The notes under the pieces are model-generated. The model saw only the letters and a list, made by a program, of their open reading frames with translations, was not told the DNA's origin and did not search any database. 64,000 nt of DNA from Hymenobacter lapidarius. Its GTDB lineage: Bacteria > Bacteroidota > Bacteroidia > Cytophagales > Hymenobacteraceae. The stretch's first letter is position 1. Every line of letters starts with the position of its first letter. Positions 50,603 through 59,878 of this stretch are shown in pieces. The stretch spans positions 62,001 through 126,000 of the forward strand of contig NZ_MDZB01000142.1 of the NCBI RefSeq assembly GCF_001816145.1. The letters run 5' to 3'. A program made the translations under genes and the position numbers.

Positions 50603-53600
50603 ATGAAGCAATTAGTTATTATTCTTACGGCGTGGCTGGGAATGGGGCTGGGCGGGTATTCGGTGGCGCAGGCCCAGACCAAGGCGCCGGCTCCCAAGGC
50701 CGCCGTGCCGGTGGGCGCACCCGCCGCCGCGCCGCCCTACCGGGTGGGCACGCTCTCCAAGGAGCCGGCCCAGTACATGCTGGACGTGCAAAGCATGATG
50801 GCGGCCACTAACAACGCCGCCGCCCGTGCCACGGCCGCCCGCCTGAAGGAGCTGTGGGGCACGAACCGCCTCACCTCGTCGCAGCAGGCCCGCATCGTGG
50901 CCCTGTCGCAAACCATGCTGGCCAAGAAGTTTCGGCCCCGGCCGCACTTCGAGTCGCTGTTTGGCGCCATCATCGGCGGGGCTACCACGGCCAAGCTCAG
51001 CGACCAGCAGATGGACCAGTACCTCGACGTATTCGGCCAGACGCTGGAGAAGGAAGCGCCGAAGGAAACCGAGAAATTCCTTTTCAGCACCAACCGCTTT
51101 CTGAACGGCGGCTACCTTTTCCGCTCGGGCTACAGCAGCCTGCGCGCCGTGGGCGGCACGGTGTCGTTTGCCTACTCGCCCATTGCGGCGCCTGTTTCCA
51201 ACCTGGAATTCGGTGTTTCGGCCCCCGCTCCCAAAGACGAGCCCCTGCCCGCCGCCAAGCCAGCGGCCAAGAAGCCCGTAGTGGCCGCCAAAGCCCCTGT
51301 GAAGGCGGCCCCCAAGCCCGCGCCCAAGAAAAAAGCCAGCAGCAGCGGCTGGGACACGGCCGACATGTGGTCGTCGCCCTCCGGCGGTGGCTGGGGCGAC
51401 GACGATGGTTGGGGGGCGCCCGTGAAAAAGAAGGCGCCCGCCAAAAAGCCCTTAGCTACCACCAAAGCACCCACCAAAGCCGCCCCAGCCGCCGCCAAGG
51501 CTGCGCCAGCCGCGCCGGTCGCAACATCCACCGATTTTGATGACCCGCTGCCGTCGTTCACGCCCTCGGCCCTGCCCTACGAGGACTATCTGGCGCCCCC
51601 GGCCCGCGGTGCGGTGCTGGTGGTGAAAGACGCCGATATTTACATGGGCACCAAAGGCGACTCCGTGGTGCTGAAAAAGGTGAGCGGCACGGCCGTGCCC
51701 AATTCCGGCCGCTTCATCGCCACGGGCGGCCAGCTAGCCTGGACGGTGAAGTCCAACCCGGTGACGGCCGATTTGGGAGGCTTCGACTTCGCCATGAACA
51801 AGCCCGAGCTTACGGCGCAACCCGTGACCCTCACGTATCCCGCCGTGCTGGAAGCGCCCGTGAAAGGCGCCTTGAGCTACAAAAACGTGCGGCGCAAGCC
51901 CGGCGCGACCGAAACCGGCTATCCGCGCTTCATCTCCCTCACCAACGATGCCCGCATCAAGAACCTGGGCGAAAACATCCAGTACCGGGGCGGCATCTCC
52001 ATGGCGGGGGCCAGCGTGCTCAGCGCCGCGCTGGACGGCTCGCTCTCCAACCTGACGGTGAGCCTGGACGGCAAACCCAAGTTTAAGGCGGCTTCGCGGG
52101 CCTACGTCCTCGGCGACTCGCTCATTACGGCCAGCCGGGCCGCCATCACCATCTACCAGGGCGCCAAGGACTCGGTGACGCACCCCGGCGCGCAGCTGAA
52201 GTACGCCAAAGGCAAGCAGCAGCTGAAGCTGGCCCGCGAAGACGGCCTCTACAAAAACACGCCCTACAGCGACTCCTACCACCAGATGGATATTCGCACC
52301 GAGGCCCTGACCTGGAACCTGCGCCAGCCCACTATCGACTTCGAGGTGCTGTCGGCCAAAAACCAGCAGTCGGCCAACTTTGAGAGCAAGGAGTTTTTTA
52401 CCAACAACCGCTACCAGCAGCTCAAAAGCATCAACCGGCTGCACCCGCTGCAAATGCTGGTGGGCTACAGCCAGGCCCACGACAACGTGAAAACCGTGAA
52501 CGTGAACGAGTTGGCCACCAATTTGAACACGTCGGAACCCAACATGCGCTCGTCCATGGCCGGCCTGGCACGCGACGGCTACGTGCAATGGAACGGCCAA
52601 ACCGGCAACGTGACCATTCTGCCCAAAGGTTCGCACTACGTGGCCTCGGCCCGCGACAGGAAGGACTACGACCACATCGCCATCAAGTCGCTCTCGGGCT
52701 CGGGCCGCAACGCCACCCTCAACCTCAACACCAACGAGCTGCTGGTGCGCGGCGTGGACCGCTTCAACTTCACCAACGACTCCGCTTCAGTGTTTGTGCG
52801 GCCGGACAGCGCCATTATCCGCATCCAGAAAAACCGCAACATCAAGTTCAACGGTACGGTGGTGGCCTCGGCCATGCGCTTCAAAGGCCGGGAATTCAAT
52901 TTCGATTACGACGGCTTTTACGTCGACATGGCCAAGATTGACTCCATTGTTATTCGCAGCGAGGCCAAGGATGCCAAGGGCAGGCCCACTGGCAAGCGTG
53001 CCGACTTCGCCCTGACCAATAAGGGCAAGGTTTCGACCGGCCGCCTGTTCCTCAACGACCCCAACAACAAGTCGGGCCGTAAGAAGAAGGGCCAGTACCC
53101 GGCCTTCGACTCCAAGAGCGGCGCCAACGTGTACTTCGGCAAGCCGGACGTACTGGGCGGCGCCTACGACTCCACGCTGGTGTTCGACATTCCGCCGTTT
53201 AAGCTGGACTCGCTCAACGGCATCGGCAAGGCAGCTTCCGGGTTCAACGGCACCTTCCGCAGCGGCGGCATCATTCCCGACATTCAAACCAAGCTCACGG
53301 TGCAGGAAGACGGCTCGCTGGGCTTCGTGTACGACGTGCCCAAGGACGGCTTCCCGCTCTACAAAGGCCGGGGCCGGGTGTTCAGCAAGGTGAAGATGAA
53401 CAGCCGCGGTCTGCAGGGCGACGGCACCATCACCTACCAGTCGGGCACGTTCACGTCCAACGAGTTTGTGCTCTACCGCGACTCTGTGGTGGCGGTGGGC
53501 CGCACGGGCGCCGTTGCGCTCAAAAAAGCCGAGGGCGTGGACATTCCCAAAATGGCCCTGCCCGCCGGCTACCTCATGCACTGGAACGTGCGCCAGGACT

Positions 53601-56137
53601 CCATGTACCTGACCACGCCGGCTTCGGGCGAAGCCATTCGCATGTACACCTCGGCCGACCAGAAAACCAAGGCGGTCACGGCCTACAACTTCAAGGGCAC
53701 GGCCCTGCTCACGCCGAAGAATGCGGGCGGCGACGGCCGCCTCGACGGGCCGCAGTCTTTTATCAAATCGCCGGAATTCACCTTTAAGTCGGACAGCTAC
53801 TCCGGCCGCAGGGCCACGATGAGCGTGAAGTCGGCCGAAGCCAACAAGCCCGCGCTCACGGCCAACGAAGTGGCGTTCGACTACGATTTGAAGAAAGGCT
53901 ACGCCGATTTCAAGCGCGAAGAAGGCAGCACGGCCAGCATCGACCTGCCGTATTCCCGGTTCAAAACCACGCTCAGCGGCGGCCATTGGGACTTCAGGAA
54001 AAAGCAGGTGCAACTGCGCGTGGCCGGCAACGCCGACTCCACCAAGTCGTACTTCTACTCCACCAACCCCGACCAGCAGGGCCTGAAATTCAAGGCTTCA
54101 AGCGGGGTGTACGACCTGGCCAAGTACCGCATGCAGGTGGGCGGCGTGCCCTACATTGCCGCCGCCGACGCCTGGGTGATGCCCGACTCGGGCAAGGTGA
54201 GCATCGGGGCCAACGGCCGCATCCAGCGCTTCAAAAATGCGACCGTGGTGCTCGACTCGCTGGGCAAGTTCCACCGCCTCGTGAAGGGCAATATTGAGGT
54301 GCTCTCGAAAGCGGCCTTCACCGGCAACGCCGAGTACACCTTCAAAACGGCCCGCGACTCGGTGGCCCTGCGCTTCTCCAACTTCGAGCCCGACCCCGCC
54401 GGCATTTTGGCGGGCAAAGGGGCCCGCGGCCTGCTGCGCCGCAACAAAGACCAACAGGACGAATCGGCCCTGACGCCCAGCGCCGGGGCTGGCCCGCCCA
54501 CCGTGGCCACGGCCGTGGTGAGCGCCGGCACCAAGTTCCAGCTCACGCCGCGCATTGGCTACCGGGGCAACGTGCAGCTGCACTCGCAGCGCCGTGGCTT
54601 TGCCTTCAACGGCGAAGTGCAGCTCCAGTTCGGCGCCGAGCGCAAGGCGGCCGAGTGGATTGCGGTGAAAGACTCCATCGACCCCAAGAACTTCAGCCTG
54701 AACCTGCAGGGCGCCAAAGGGGCCGATGGGAAACCGCTCGTCACGGGCCTGTTCATGTCGGACCAGACCAACAAGATGTACCCGCTGTACGCCGCGGCCG
54801 TGCCCAACGAAACCGACGTGCAGGTGTTTAAAGTAGACGGCAAAATGCGCTACGACGACCAAAAAGGCCTGTATACCATCTCCCGCAACGACCCCGCCGA
54901 CGTCAACGCCTACGAAGGCGCGGCCCTCACCTACGCCGACGCCACCAACTCGCTCAGCTTCCGGGGGCCGATGACATTCATGAACTCCAACAGGGACTAC
55001 AAGATGGTGGGCAGCGGCGTGGGCACCGCCAACCCCGACAGCGCCCGCTACGCCGTTGATGCCCTGCTGGGCATCGACATCAACATGCCCATCAAGGCCA
55101 TCGACGTGATGGGGGCCGATTTGGCCCGCGTTACCAAGGGCTCGCCCGAAGCGCAGGACGGCTCCACCAACGAGCTCTACAAGCTGGGCCAGTTCATCGG
55201 CAACAAGGGCGTGGAGGCCTATGCCATGCGCAAAGGCACCGCCGACCCGCTCATGAAGCTCTCGCCTAAGTTCCTGCACACCATCTTGCTGAGCAGGGTG
55301 AACCTGCGCTGGAACGAGAAGCGGCGGGCCTGGTACTCGGTGGGCCCGTTGGGCCTGGCGGGCGTGGGCAAGCAGCCCCTCAACGCGCTGATTGATGGCT
55401 ACGTGGAAATCCGCCGCGAAAATGCTACCGACGTAGTCGAAATCTACCTCGAGCCCGAGCCCCGGACGTGGTACTACCTCAAGTACGCCAACAACCTGCT
55501 CCTGACGAAGTCGCAAAACGAGAATTACGACGCCGAAATCAACGCCAAAGCCAAGGGCGACTACAACACGGCCACCAGCTACGGGGCCTTCGTCGGCGAC
55601 TTCTCCGATGTGGATGCTTTCCGTGCGCATTTCCAGAAAGACTACCTGGGCAAAACCGGCAAGCTGGCGGCTCGCCCCGTAGTGCCGCAGTCTACCGGCA
55701 ACTTCGACAATCTTGACGGCAAGAAGAAGAAAAAGGCCAAAGGCAACGACCCCTTCGGTGATGGCGTGGTAGACAATGGCGCTGCCGACGCTGCCCCAGA
55801 GCCCACCAAGAAGAAGAAAAAGGCCAAAGGCAACGACCCTTTCGGTGATGGCGTGATGGATAATGGCGCTGCCCCGGCTGCCACAGCTCCGGCCCCGGCC
55901 AAGAAGGATAAAGTTAAGGAAGCCACCGCCGATGCTCCTGAGCCTGGGAAAGACAAGGCCAAAGCCGCCGACCCCGCCCCCGAAGCCGACCCCGCCCTGA
56001 GCAAAAAAGAAGCAGAGCGCCAAGCCAAGGAAGAAGCAAAAGAAGCCGAACGCCTCAAGAAAGAGGAAGAGAAAAAGAAGAAAGAGGACGAGAAGAAGAA
56101 AAAGAAAACCACCGAAGACCCGTTCGGCGACAGCTAA
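50603..56137 (+). CDS. Giant exported protein of unknown function (1844 aa)
   Basis: No family recognised. The signal peptide ends near residue 24 (SVAQA). Residues about 205-320 are Ala/Pro/Lys-rich linkers around a Trp/Gly/Asp patch (WDTADMWSSPSGGGWGDDD). From about 335 to 1680 the protein is a long run of beta-strand-like segments (examples YVLGDSLITASRAAITIYQG, FNFTNDSASVFVRPDSAIIR) suggesting OstA/LptA-like or beta-helical repeats. Residues about 612-685 look like a winged helix (TVNVNELATNLNTSEPNM, then SMAGLARDGYVQWNGQTG), odd for an exported protein. The tail has two 29-aa repeats, KKKKKAKGNDPFGDG, a Lys/Glu-rich coiled-coil-like stretch, and a final DPFGDS. It is a monocistronic gene with its own terminator. 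Confidence 0.85.
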   Translation: MKQLVIILTAWLGMGLGGYSVAQAQTKAPAPKAAVPVGAPAAAPPYRVGTLSKEPAQYMLDVQSMMAATNNAAARATAARLKELWGTNRLTSSQQARIVALSQTMLAKKFRPRPHFESLFGAIIGGATTAKLSDQQMDQYLDVFGQTLEKEAPKETEKFLFSTNRFLNGGYLFRSGYSSLRAVGGTVSFAYSPIAAPVSNLEFGVSAPAPKDEPLPAAKPAAKKPVVAAKAPVKAAPKPAPKKKASSSGWDTADMWSSPSGGGWGDDDGWGAPVKKKAPAKKPLATTKAPTKAAPAAAKAAPAAPVATSTDFDDPLPSFTPSALPYEDYLAPPARGAVLVVKDADIYMGTKGDSVVLKKVSGTAVPNSGRFIATGGQLAWTVKSNPVTADLGGFDFAMNKPELTAQPVTLTYPAVLEAPVKGALSYKNVRRKPGATETGYPRFISLTNDARIKNLGENIQYRGGISMAGASVLSAALDGSLSNLTVSLDGKPKFKAASRAYVLGDSLITASRAAITIYQGAKDSVTHPGAQLKYAKGKQQLKLAREDGLYKNTPYSDSYHQMDIRTEALTWNLRQPTIDFEVLSAKNQQSANFESKEFFTNNRYQQLKSINRLHPLQMLVGYSQAHDNVKTVNVNELATNLNTSEPNMRSSMAGLARDGYVQWNGQTGNVTILPKGSHYVASARDRKDYDHIAIKSLSGSGRNATLNLNTNELLVRGVDRFNFTNDSASVFVRPDSAIIRIQKNRNIKFNGTVVASAMRFKGREFNFDYDGFYVDMAKIDSIVIRSEAKDAKGRPTGKRADFALTNKGKVSTGRLFLNDPNNKSGRKKKGQYPAFDSKSGANVYFGKPDVLGGAYDSTLVFDIPPFKLDSLNGIGKAASGFNGTFRSGGIIPDIQTKLTVQEDGSLGFVYDVPKDGFPLYKGRGRVFSKVKMNSRGLQGDGTITYQSGTFTSNEFVLYRDSVVAVGRTGAVALKKAEGVDIPKMALPAGYLMHWNVRQDSMYLTTPASGEAIRMYTSADQKTKAVTAYNFKGTALLTPKNAGGDGRLDGPQSFIKSPEFTFKSDSYSGRRATMSVKSAEANKPALTANEVAFDYDLKKGYADFKREEGSTASIDLPYSRFKTTLSGGHWDFRKKQVQLRVAGNADSTKSYFYSTNPDQQGLKFKASSGVYDLAKYRMQVGGVPYIAAADAWVMPDSGKVSIGANGRIQRFKNATVVLDSLGKFHRLVKGNIEVLSKAAFTGNAEYTFKTARDSVALRFSNFEPDPAGILAGKGARGLLRRNKDQQDESALTPSAGAGPPTVATAVVSAGTKFQLTPRIGYRGNVQLHSQRRGFAFNGEVQLQFGAERKAAEWIAVKDSIDPKNFSLNLQGAKGADGKPLVTGLFMSDQTNKMYPLYAAAVPNETDVQVFKVDGKMRYDDQKGLYTISRNDPADVNAYEGAALTYADATNSLSFRGPMTFMNSNRDYKMVGSGVGTANPDSARYAVDALLGIDINMPIKAIDVMGADLARVTKGSPEAQDGSTNELYKLGQFIGNKGVEAYAMRKGTADPLMKLSPKFLHTILLSRVNLRWNEKRRAWYSVGPLGLAGVGKQPLNALIDGYVEIRRENATDVVEIYLEPEPRTWYYLKYANNLLLTKSQNENYDAEINAKAKGDYNTATSYGAFVGDFSDVDAFRAHFQKDYLGKTGKLAARPVVPQSTGNFDNLDGKKKKKAKGNDPFGDGVVDNGAADAAPEPTKKKKKAKGNDPFGDGVMDNGAAPAATAPAPAKKDKVKEATADAPEPGKDKAKAADPAPEADPALSKKEAERQAKEEAKEAERLKKEEEKKKKEDEKKKKKTTEDPFGDS
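55721..55874 (+). repeat. In-gene tandem repeat (87-bp period) encoding DPFGD units
   Basis: Two near-identical units start at 55721 and 55808 within the giant protein gene. They encode KKKKKAKGNDPFGDGVVDNG and the same with VMDNG. A third DPFGD occurs at the extreme C-terminus (codon near 56117). Confidence 0.85.
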
Positions 56138-56147
56138 ACCCGCAGAG

Positions 56148-56175
56148 AGCCTCGCCCATTCGGCGGGGCTTTTTT
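56148..56175 (+). terminator. Intrinsic terminator after the giant gene
   Basis: A nine-base stem, agcctcgcc (56148-56156) with ggcggggct (56162-56170), one G-T pair, a five-base loop and a run of six T, 10 bases after the stop codon. Confidence 0.85.
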
Positions 56176-56267
56176 GTGCGGCGCAACCGCTGCCGCTCGC
56201 GCTGCCGAATAACGCCTGAAGGGCGCGGAGCCGCAAACTGCGGCATTCGCGCTACATTTATCCCCGC

Positions 56268-56912
56268 ATGAATTACCTCTACATCGCGCTTGCGCTCCTC
56301 GCTGCTTACCTGCTCGGCTCCATTCCCACGGCCTTGTGGGTGGGCCGCCGCTTTTTTGGGCTGGCCGACATCCGCGAGCACGGCTCCGGCAACGCCGGCG
56401 CCACCAACACCTTTCGCGTGCTGGGCCCCAAGGCTGGTTCGGCGGTGCTGCTCGTTGATGCTCTCAAGGGCTTTGTGGCCGCGTTTTTCCTGCCGCAGTG
56501 GCTGGTGGCGCAGGGCGCCATTGCCCCCGAGCACGAACTGTACTTCAAGCTGGCTTGCGGCGTACTGGCCATTGTGGGGCACATCTTTCCCATCTTCGCG
56601 CAGTTCCGGGGCGGCAAGGGCGTGGCCACGGTGCTGGGCATGATGCTGGGCGTGGCGCCCGCCACGGTGGGCGTGTGCCTATTGGTTTTTATTGTGATGC
56701 TGCTGTTGTTTCGCTACGTGTCCCTGGCCAGCATGTCGGCGGGCGTCACCTTCGCGCTGCTGCAGCTGCTGCCCCAGTTCCGGCCGGCGCAGCCGTTTAT
56801 GGTGTACGTGGGGTTCCTGCTGGCGGCGCTGCTCATCTACACCCACCGGGCCAACATCGGCCGGCTGCAGGCCGGGACCGAGAGCCGCGTGCCGCTGTTT
56901 GGGCGGAAGTGA
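56268..56912 (+). CDS. plsY: Glycerol-3-phosphate acyltransferase PlsY
   Basis: Inner-membrane enzyme transferring acyl groups from acyl-phosphate to glycerol-3-phosphate, the first step of phospholipid synthesis. It is 214 aa. The three active-site motifs are LLGSIPTALWVG with IREHGSGNAGATNTFR, then DALKGF, and FRGGKGVAT. About five to seven membrane segments. Its stop codon overlaps the next start in GTGA. TACATTTA, close to a TAnnTTTG element, lies about 15 bases upstream. Confidence 0.95.
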   Translation: MNYLYIALALLAAYLLGSIPTALWVGRRFFGLADIREHGSGNAGATNTFRVLGPKAGSAVLLVDALKGFVAAFFLPQWLVAQGAIAPEHELYFKLACGVLAIVGHIFPIFAQFRGGKGVATVLGMMLGVAPATVGVCLLVFIVMLLLFRYVSLASMSAGVTFALLQLLPQFRPAQPFMVYVGFLLAALLIYTHRANIGRLQAGTESRVPLFGRK

Positions 56913-57523
56913 GGTCCATTGACCACCGCCGTTTTCAGCTATTGCTCCGCGCTACATTTGCTTCCCTGCTGTTGCTGCTGTTGCTCATTGGGCCGGCGCA
57001 AGCGCAGCGGTACAACGTGGCTCTAAGCCCCGCACCGGCTGGTTTCACCTGGCAACCATTGCCCGCCAGCAATGCTGCTATCCTGCTACCAGAGGGCTGG
57101 TACTACAAGGCCGAAGCGGTGAAAGGAGCAGCAACCTGCTACCTCACCCAGCAGGAAATTGGCGAAAGCGGCGAGTACCAAACGGGCCTGTCGCTGCAAG
57201 TAGTGCGCAAAGCCAAAGCCCAAACCAAGCGCCCGGCTCCGGAATACGCCGAGCTGCTAATGCTGCGCACGGGCTTCGGCCAGGGCCAGCAGCAAATGGA
57301 AAAGGCTTCATCCGTGGAAGGCGCGTGGCACAAATGGACGGTGTGCTACCACGACGCCCCGCCCGATGCCGACGCCCGCATCGTGTTCCAGCTGGCGCTG
57401 GCCAATGCCAAGACCGACACCCTGTACCTGCTCACCTTCGAAAGCCCTGAAAAAGACTGGGCCGAGGCCTGGACGTTGGGCCAGGTGATGGTACGCGAAC
57501 TGGCGCTGGATGCGCGGCAATGA
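56909..57523 (+). CDS. Exported protein of unknown function, coupled to plsY
   Basis: A 204-aa protein beginning with GTG at 56909, overlapping the plsY stop by four bases (GTGA), so it is probably translated by coupling. The signal peptide is Leu-rich (LLLRATFASLLLLLLLIGPAQA). The mature part has PAGFTWQPLPASNAAILLPEGWYY (in pieces, a typical lipid- or ligand-binding beta start), CYLTQQEIGESGEYQTGLSL and ALANAKTDTLYLLTFESPEK. I do not recognise a named family. The much longer open frame upstream is the plsY gene read in another frame. Confidence 0.75.
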   Translation: MRSIDHRRFQLLLRATFASLLLLLLLIGPAQAQRYNVALSPAPAGFTWQPLPASNAAILLPEGWYYKAEAVKGAATCYLTQQEIGESGEYQTGLSLQVVRKAKAQTKRPAPEYAELLMLRTGFGQGQQQMEKASSVEGAWHKWTVCYHDAPPDADARIVFQLALANAKTDTLYLLTFESPEKDWAEAWTLGQVMVRELALDARQ

Positions 57524-57599
57524 GCTGGCCCGGTTATGCAATAGGAGCAGCCGAAGCATCACTTGGAAAATTGCTCTTAAAAACAAACGCAATAAGCTG

Positions 57600-58217
57600 A
57601 TGAAAACCTGCTTACTGGCGACTGCCTGCCTAACAGTGGTCACCCTTCACACACCGTTGCTGGCCCAGACCGCGACCGTGGGGCCATTTGGCACCGAAAC
57701 CGAGGCCGCCCGGCACCAAGCCGGGTTCCTGGCCGCGGCCAGAGCAGCAGGCTATACCCAGCGGCCCGAGTTTCTCTACCGCTACCGCCTCGACATCACC
57801 AAAACCAAGCAACTGCGCCGGGCTGGAGTAGACCTGCGGCAGGAGGAACGGCAAATTCTCATTGACGGAACCCCCGACTACCCGGCGGCGGCCTTATATG
57901 CTGACCTAGTGGTGCACGGCACCGTGGTTAAGCAAACCGGCGACTCCAGCCGGGCCGTGTTCTACCATTCTGCCTTTGAGGTGCAAGTAACCGACACCTG
58001 GCAGGGGCCGGCCGCCACCAACCCCGTGGTGGCCCGGCTGCGGTCGGGGCCCTCGGAAGGCTTTTATTTGAATGTGTCGATGGGCCCGGAGCTTAAACTG
58101 TGCCAGGAGGTGGTCGTGTTCCTGGCCCCGATTGATTTTGCTGGCTACGCAGAAGCCGAGCAACAAGGGCTGGCCATGCAGCGCAACAACGCCGCCCCCG
58201 CGACTTCGACGCGGTGA
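57600..58217 (+). CDS. Exported protein of unknown function, probably cut short by a frameshift
   Basis: Starts MKTCLLATACLTVVTLHTPLLA (signal peptide, cleavage after LLA). The visible 205 aa include a domain with YADLVVHGTVVKQTGDSS, EVQVTDTWQGP and LCQEVVVFLAPIDFAGYAEA, resembling exported proteins with an OB-like strand set. The frame ends at 58217 with a short non-conserved tail TSTR. One extra C in the five-C run at 58195-58199 would restore a continuous frame to 58342. Until checked, treat the C-terminus as unreliable. No family recognised. Confidence 0.65.
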   Translation: MKTCLLATACLTVVTLHTPLLAQTATVGPFGTETEAARHQAGFLAAARAAGYTQRPEFLYRYRLDITKTKQLRRAGVDLRQEERQILIDGTPDYPAAALYADLVVHGTVVKQTGDSSRAVFYHSAFEVQVTDTWQGPAATNPVVARLRSGPSEGFYLNVSMGPELKLCQEVVVFLAPIDFAGYAEAEQQGLAMQRNNAAPATSTR

Positions 58218-58342
58218 AGGTCATTCCAGTGGAAAAAGGGCGTGTTTTTGGCGGACGTGTGAAACTGGCCAAGGCGCGGAAGTATAGCAAGCGCATTGCG
58301 GCCATCCTGGACAAAGAGCGTTTCTATCAAAAGAAATTCTAG
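58201..58342 (+). pseudogene. Out-of-frame C-terminal part of the preceding gene
   Basis: In the +1-shifted frame the sequence reads DFDAVKVIPVEKGRVFGG and then VKLAKARKYSKRIAAILD, ending KERFYQKKF before a TAG at 58340-58342. This is protein-like (basic, helical) and has no start codon of its own, so it is best read as the real C-terminus of the 57600 gene, split by a one-base indel. Confidence 0.55.
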
Positions 58343-58436
58343 AGTTCAGGATTTTGTGGGCTGTGCCGGCGGTTATGGCTGCTCTTTCGGGCCCGGGACC
58401 TACTTTTACTCCCAACACCACACCCCCACACCGCGC

Positions 58437-59801
58437 ATGGCCAATTACCTCGCCGACAACCAAACCCGCTTCCTCAACGAGCTGATGGACTGGCTCCGCA
58501 TCCCGTCCGTTTCGGCCGACCCCAAGTTCCACGACGACGTGCTGCGGGCCGCCGACTTCCTCAAAACCCGCCTCGAAGAAGCCGGTGTGAACAACGTGGA
58601 AATCTGCCCCACGGCCGGCAACCCCATTGTGTACGGCGAATATGTGGTGAGCCCCGACGCTAAAACCGTGCTCGTGTACGGCCACTACGACGTACAGCCC
58701 GCCGACCCCTACGAGCTGTGGACCTCGCCGCCCTTCGAGCCGGTGATTAAGGACGAGAAAATCTACGCCCGCGGCGCCTGCGACGATAAGGGCCAGGTGT
58801 ACATGCACGTCAAAGCCTTTGAGATGATGATGCGCGACGGCCAGGGCGGCGTGCCCTGCAACATCAAATTCATGTTCGAGGGCGAGGAAGAAATCGGGTC
58901 CAATAACCTCGAAATCTTCGTGCGCGCCAACAAGAAAAAGCTCCAGGCCGACGTCATCCTCATTTCCGATACCGGGATGCTGGCCAACGACGTGCCCAGC
59001 ATTGAGGTGGGCCTGCGCGGCCTGAGCTACCACGAAGTAACCGTGACCGGCCCCAACCGCGACCTGCACTCCGGCCTCTACGGCGGCGCCGTGGCCAACC
59101 CCATCAACGTGCTCTGCGCCATGATTGCCAGCCTGCACGACGAAAACGGCCACATCACCATCCCCGGCTTCTACGACAACGTGGACGAGCTGAGCGCCGA
59201 CGAGCGCGCCGAAATGGCCAAGGCCCCGTTCTCCGAAGAAGAATTTAAAAAGAGCATCGGTTTGCCCGCCACGGCCGGCGAAAAGGGCTACAGCAGCATG
59301 GAGCGCACCAGCATCCGGCCCACGCTCGACGTGAACGGCATCTGGGGCGGCTACACCGGCGAGGGCGCCAAAACCGTCATCGCCTCGCAGGCCCACGCCA
59401 AAATCTCCATGCGCTTGGTGCCCCACCAGACCTCGGCCGAAATCTCGGAGCTGTTCCAAAAGCACTTCCGCAGCATTGCCCCGGCCGGCGTCACGGTAAG
59501 CGTGCATCCCCACCACGGCGGCGAGCCCGTGGTAACGCCCACCGACTCGGTGGCCTACCGTGCCGCGGCCGATGCCATGGAAACCACCTTCGGCAAGCGC
59601 CCGGTGCCCACCCGCGGCGGCGGCTCCATTCCCATCGTGGCCATGTTCAAATCGGAGCTGGGGCTGGATACCGTCCTGCTCGGCTTTGGGCTGGATAGCG
59701 ACGCCATCCACTCGCCCAACGAGCATTTCGGAGTGTTTAACTTCCTGAAAGGCATCGAAACCATCCCGCACTTCTACCGCAATTACGCGGCGGCGCAGTA
59801 A
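58437..59801 (+). CDS. M20-family dipeptidase
   Basis: A 454-aa zinc-dependent dipeptidase or aminoacylase of the ArgE/DapE/ACY1 superfamily. Metal ligands are in YGHYDVQPADP (His, Asp), GACDDKG (bridging Asp), FEGEEEIGS (catalytic Glu plus ligand) and ISDTG, with a His near the C-terminus in DAIHSPNE. The dimerisation/lid insertion with LHSGLYGG is present. It is cytoplasmic, with no signal peptide. The ATG at 58437 is used because the long frame upstream covers non-coding sequence. Confidence 0.93.
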   Translation: MANYLADNQTRFLNELMDWLRIPSVSADPKFHDDVLRAADFLKTRLEEAGVNNVEICPTAGNPIVYGEYVVSPDAKTVLVYGHYDVQPADPYELWTSPPFEPVIKDEKIYARGACDDKGQVYMHVKAFEMMMRDGQGGVPCNIKFMFEGEEEIGSNNLEIFVRANKKKLQADVILISDTGMLANDVPSIEVGLRGLSYHEVTVTGPNRDLHSGLYGGAVANPINVLCAMIASLHDENGHITIPGFYDNVDELSADERAEMAKAPFSEEEFKKSIGLPATAGEKGYSSMERTSIRPTLDVNGIWGGYTGEGAKTVIASQAHAKISMRLVPHQTSAEISELFQKHFRSIAPAGVTVSVHPHHGGEPVVTPTDSVAYRAAADAMETTFGKRPVPTRGGGSIPIVAMFKSELGLDTVLLGFGLDSDAIHSPNEHFGVFNFLKGIETIPHFYRNYAAAQ

Positions 59802-59824
59802 GGCGCACGCGTTTTGGTAAAAAC

Positions 59825-59859
59825 AAAAGCCCGGTTTCCATGGTGGAAGCCGGGCTTTT
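59825..59859. terminator. Bidirectional intrinsic terminator
   Basis: A 16-bp stem, aaaagcccggtttcca (59825-59840), pairs with tggaagccgggctttt (59844-59859) with one G-T pair. A and T runs on both sides serve the convergent dipeptidase and barrel genes. Confidence 0.88.
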
Positions 59860-59878
59860 GCTTTTGGGCCTCTTCGGC

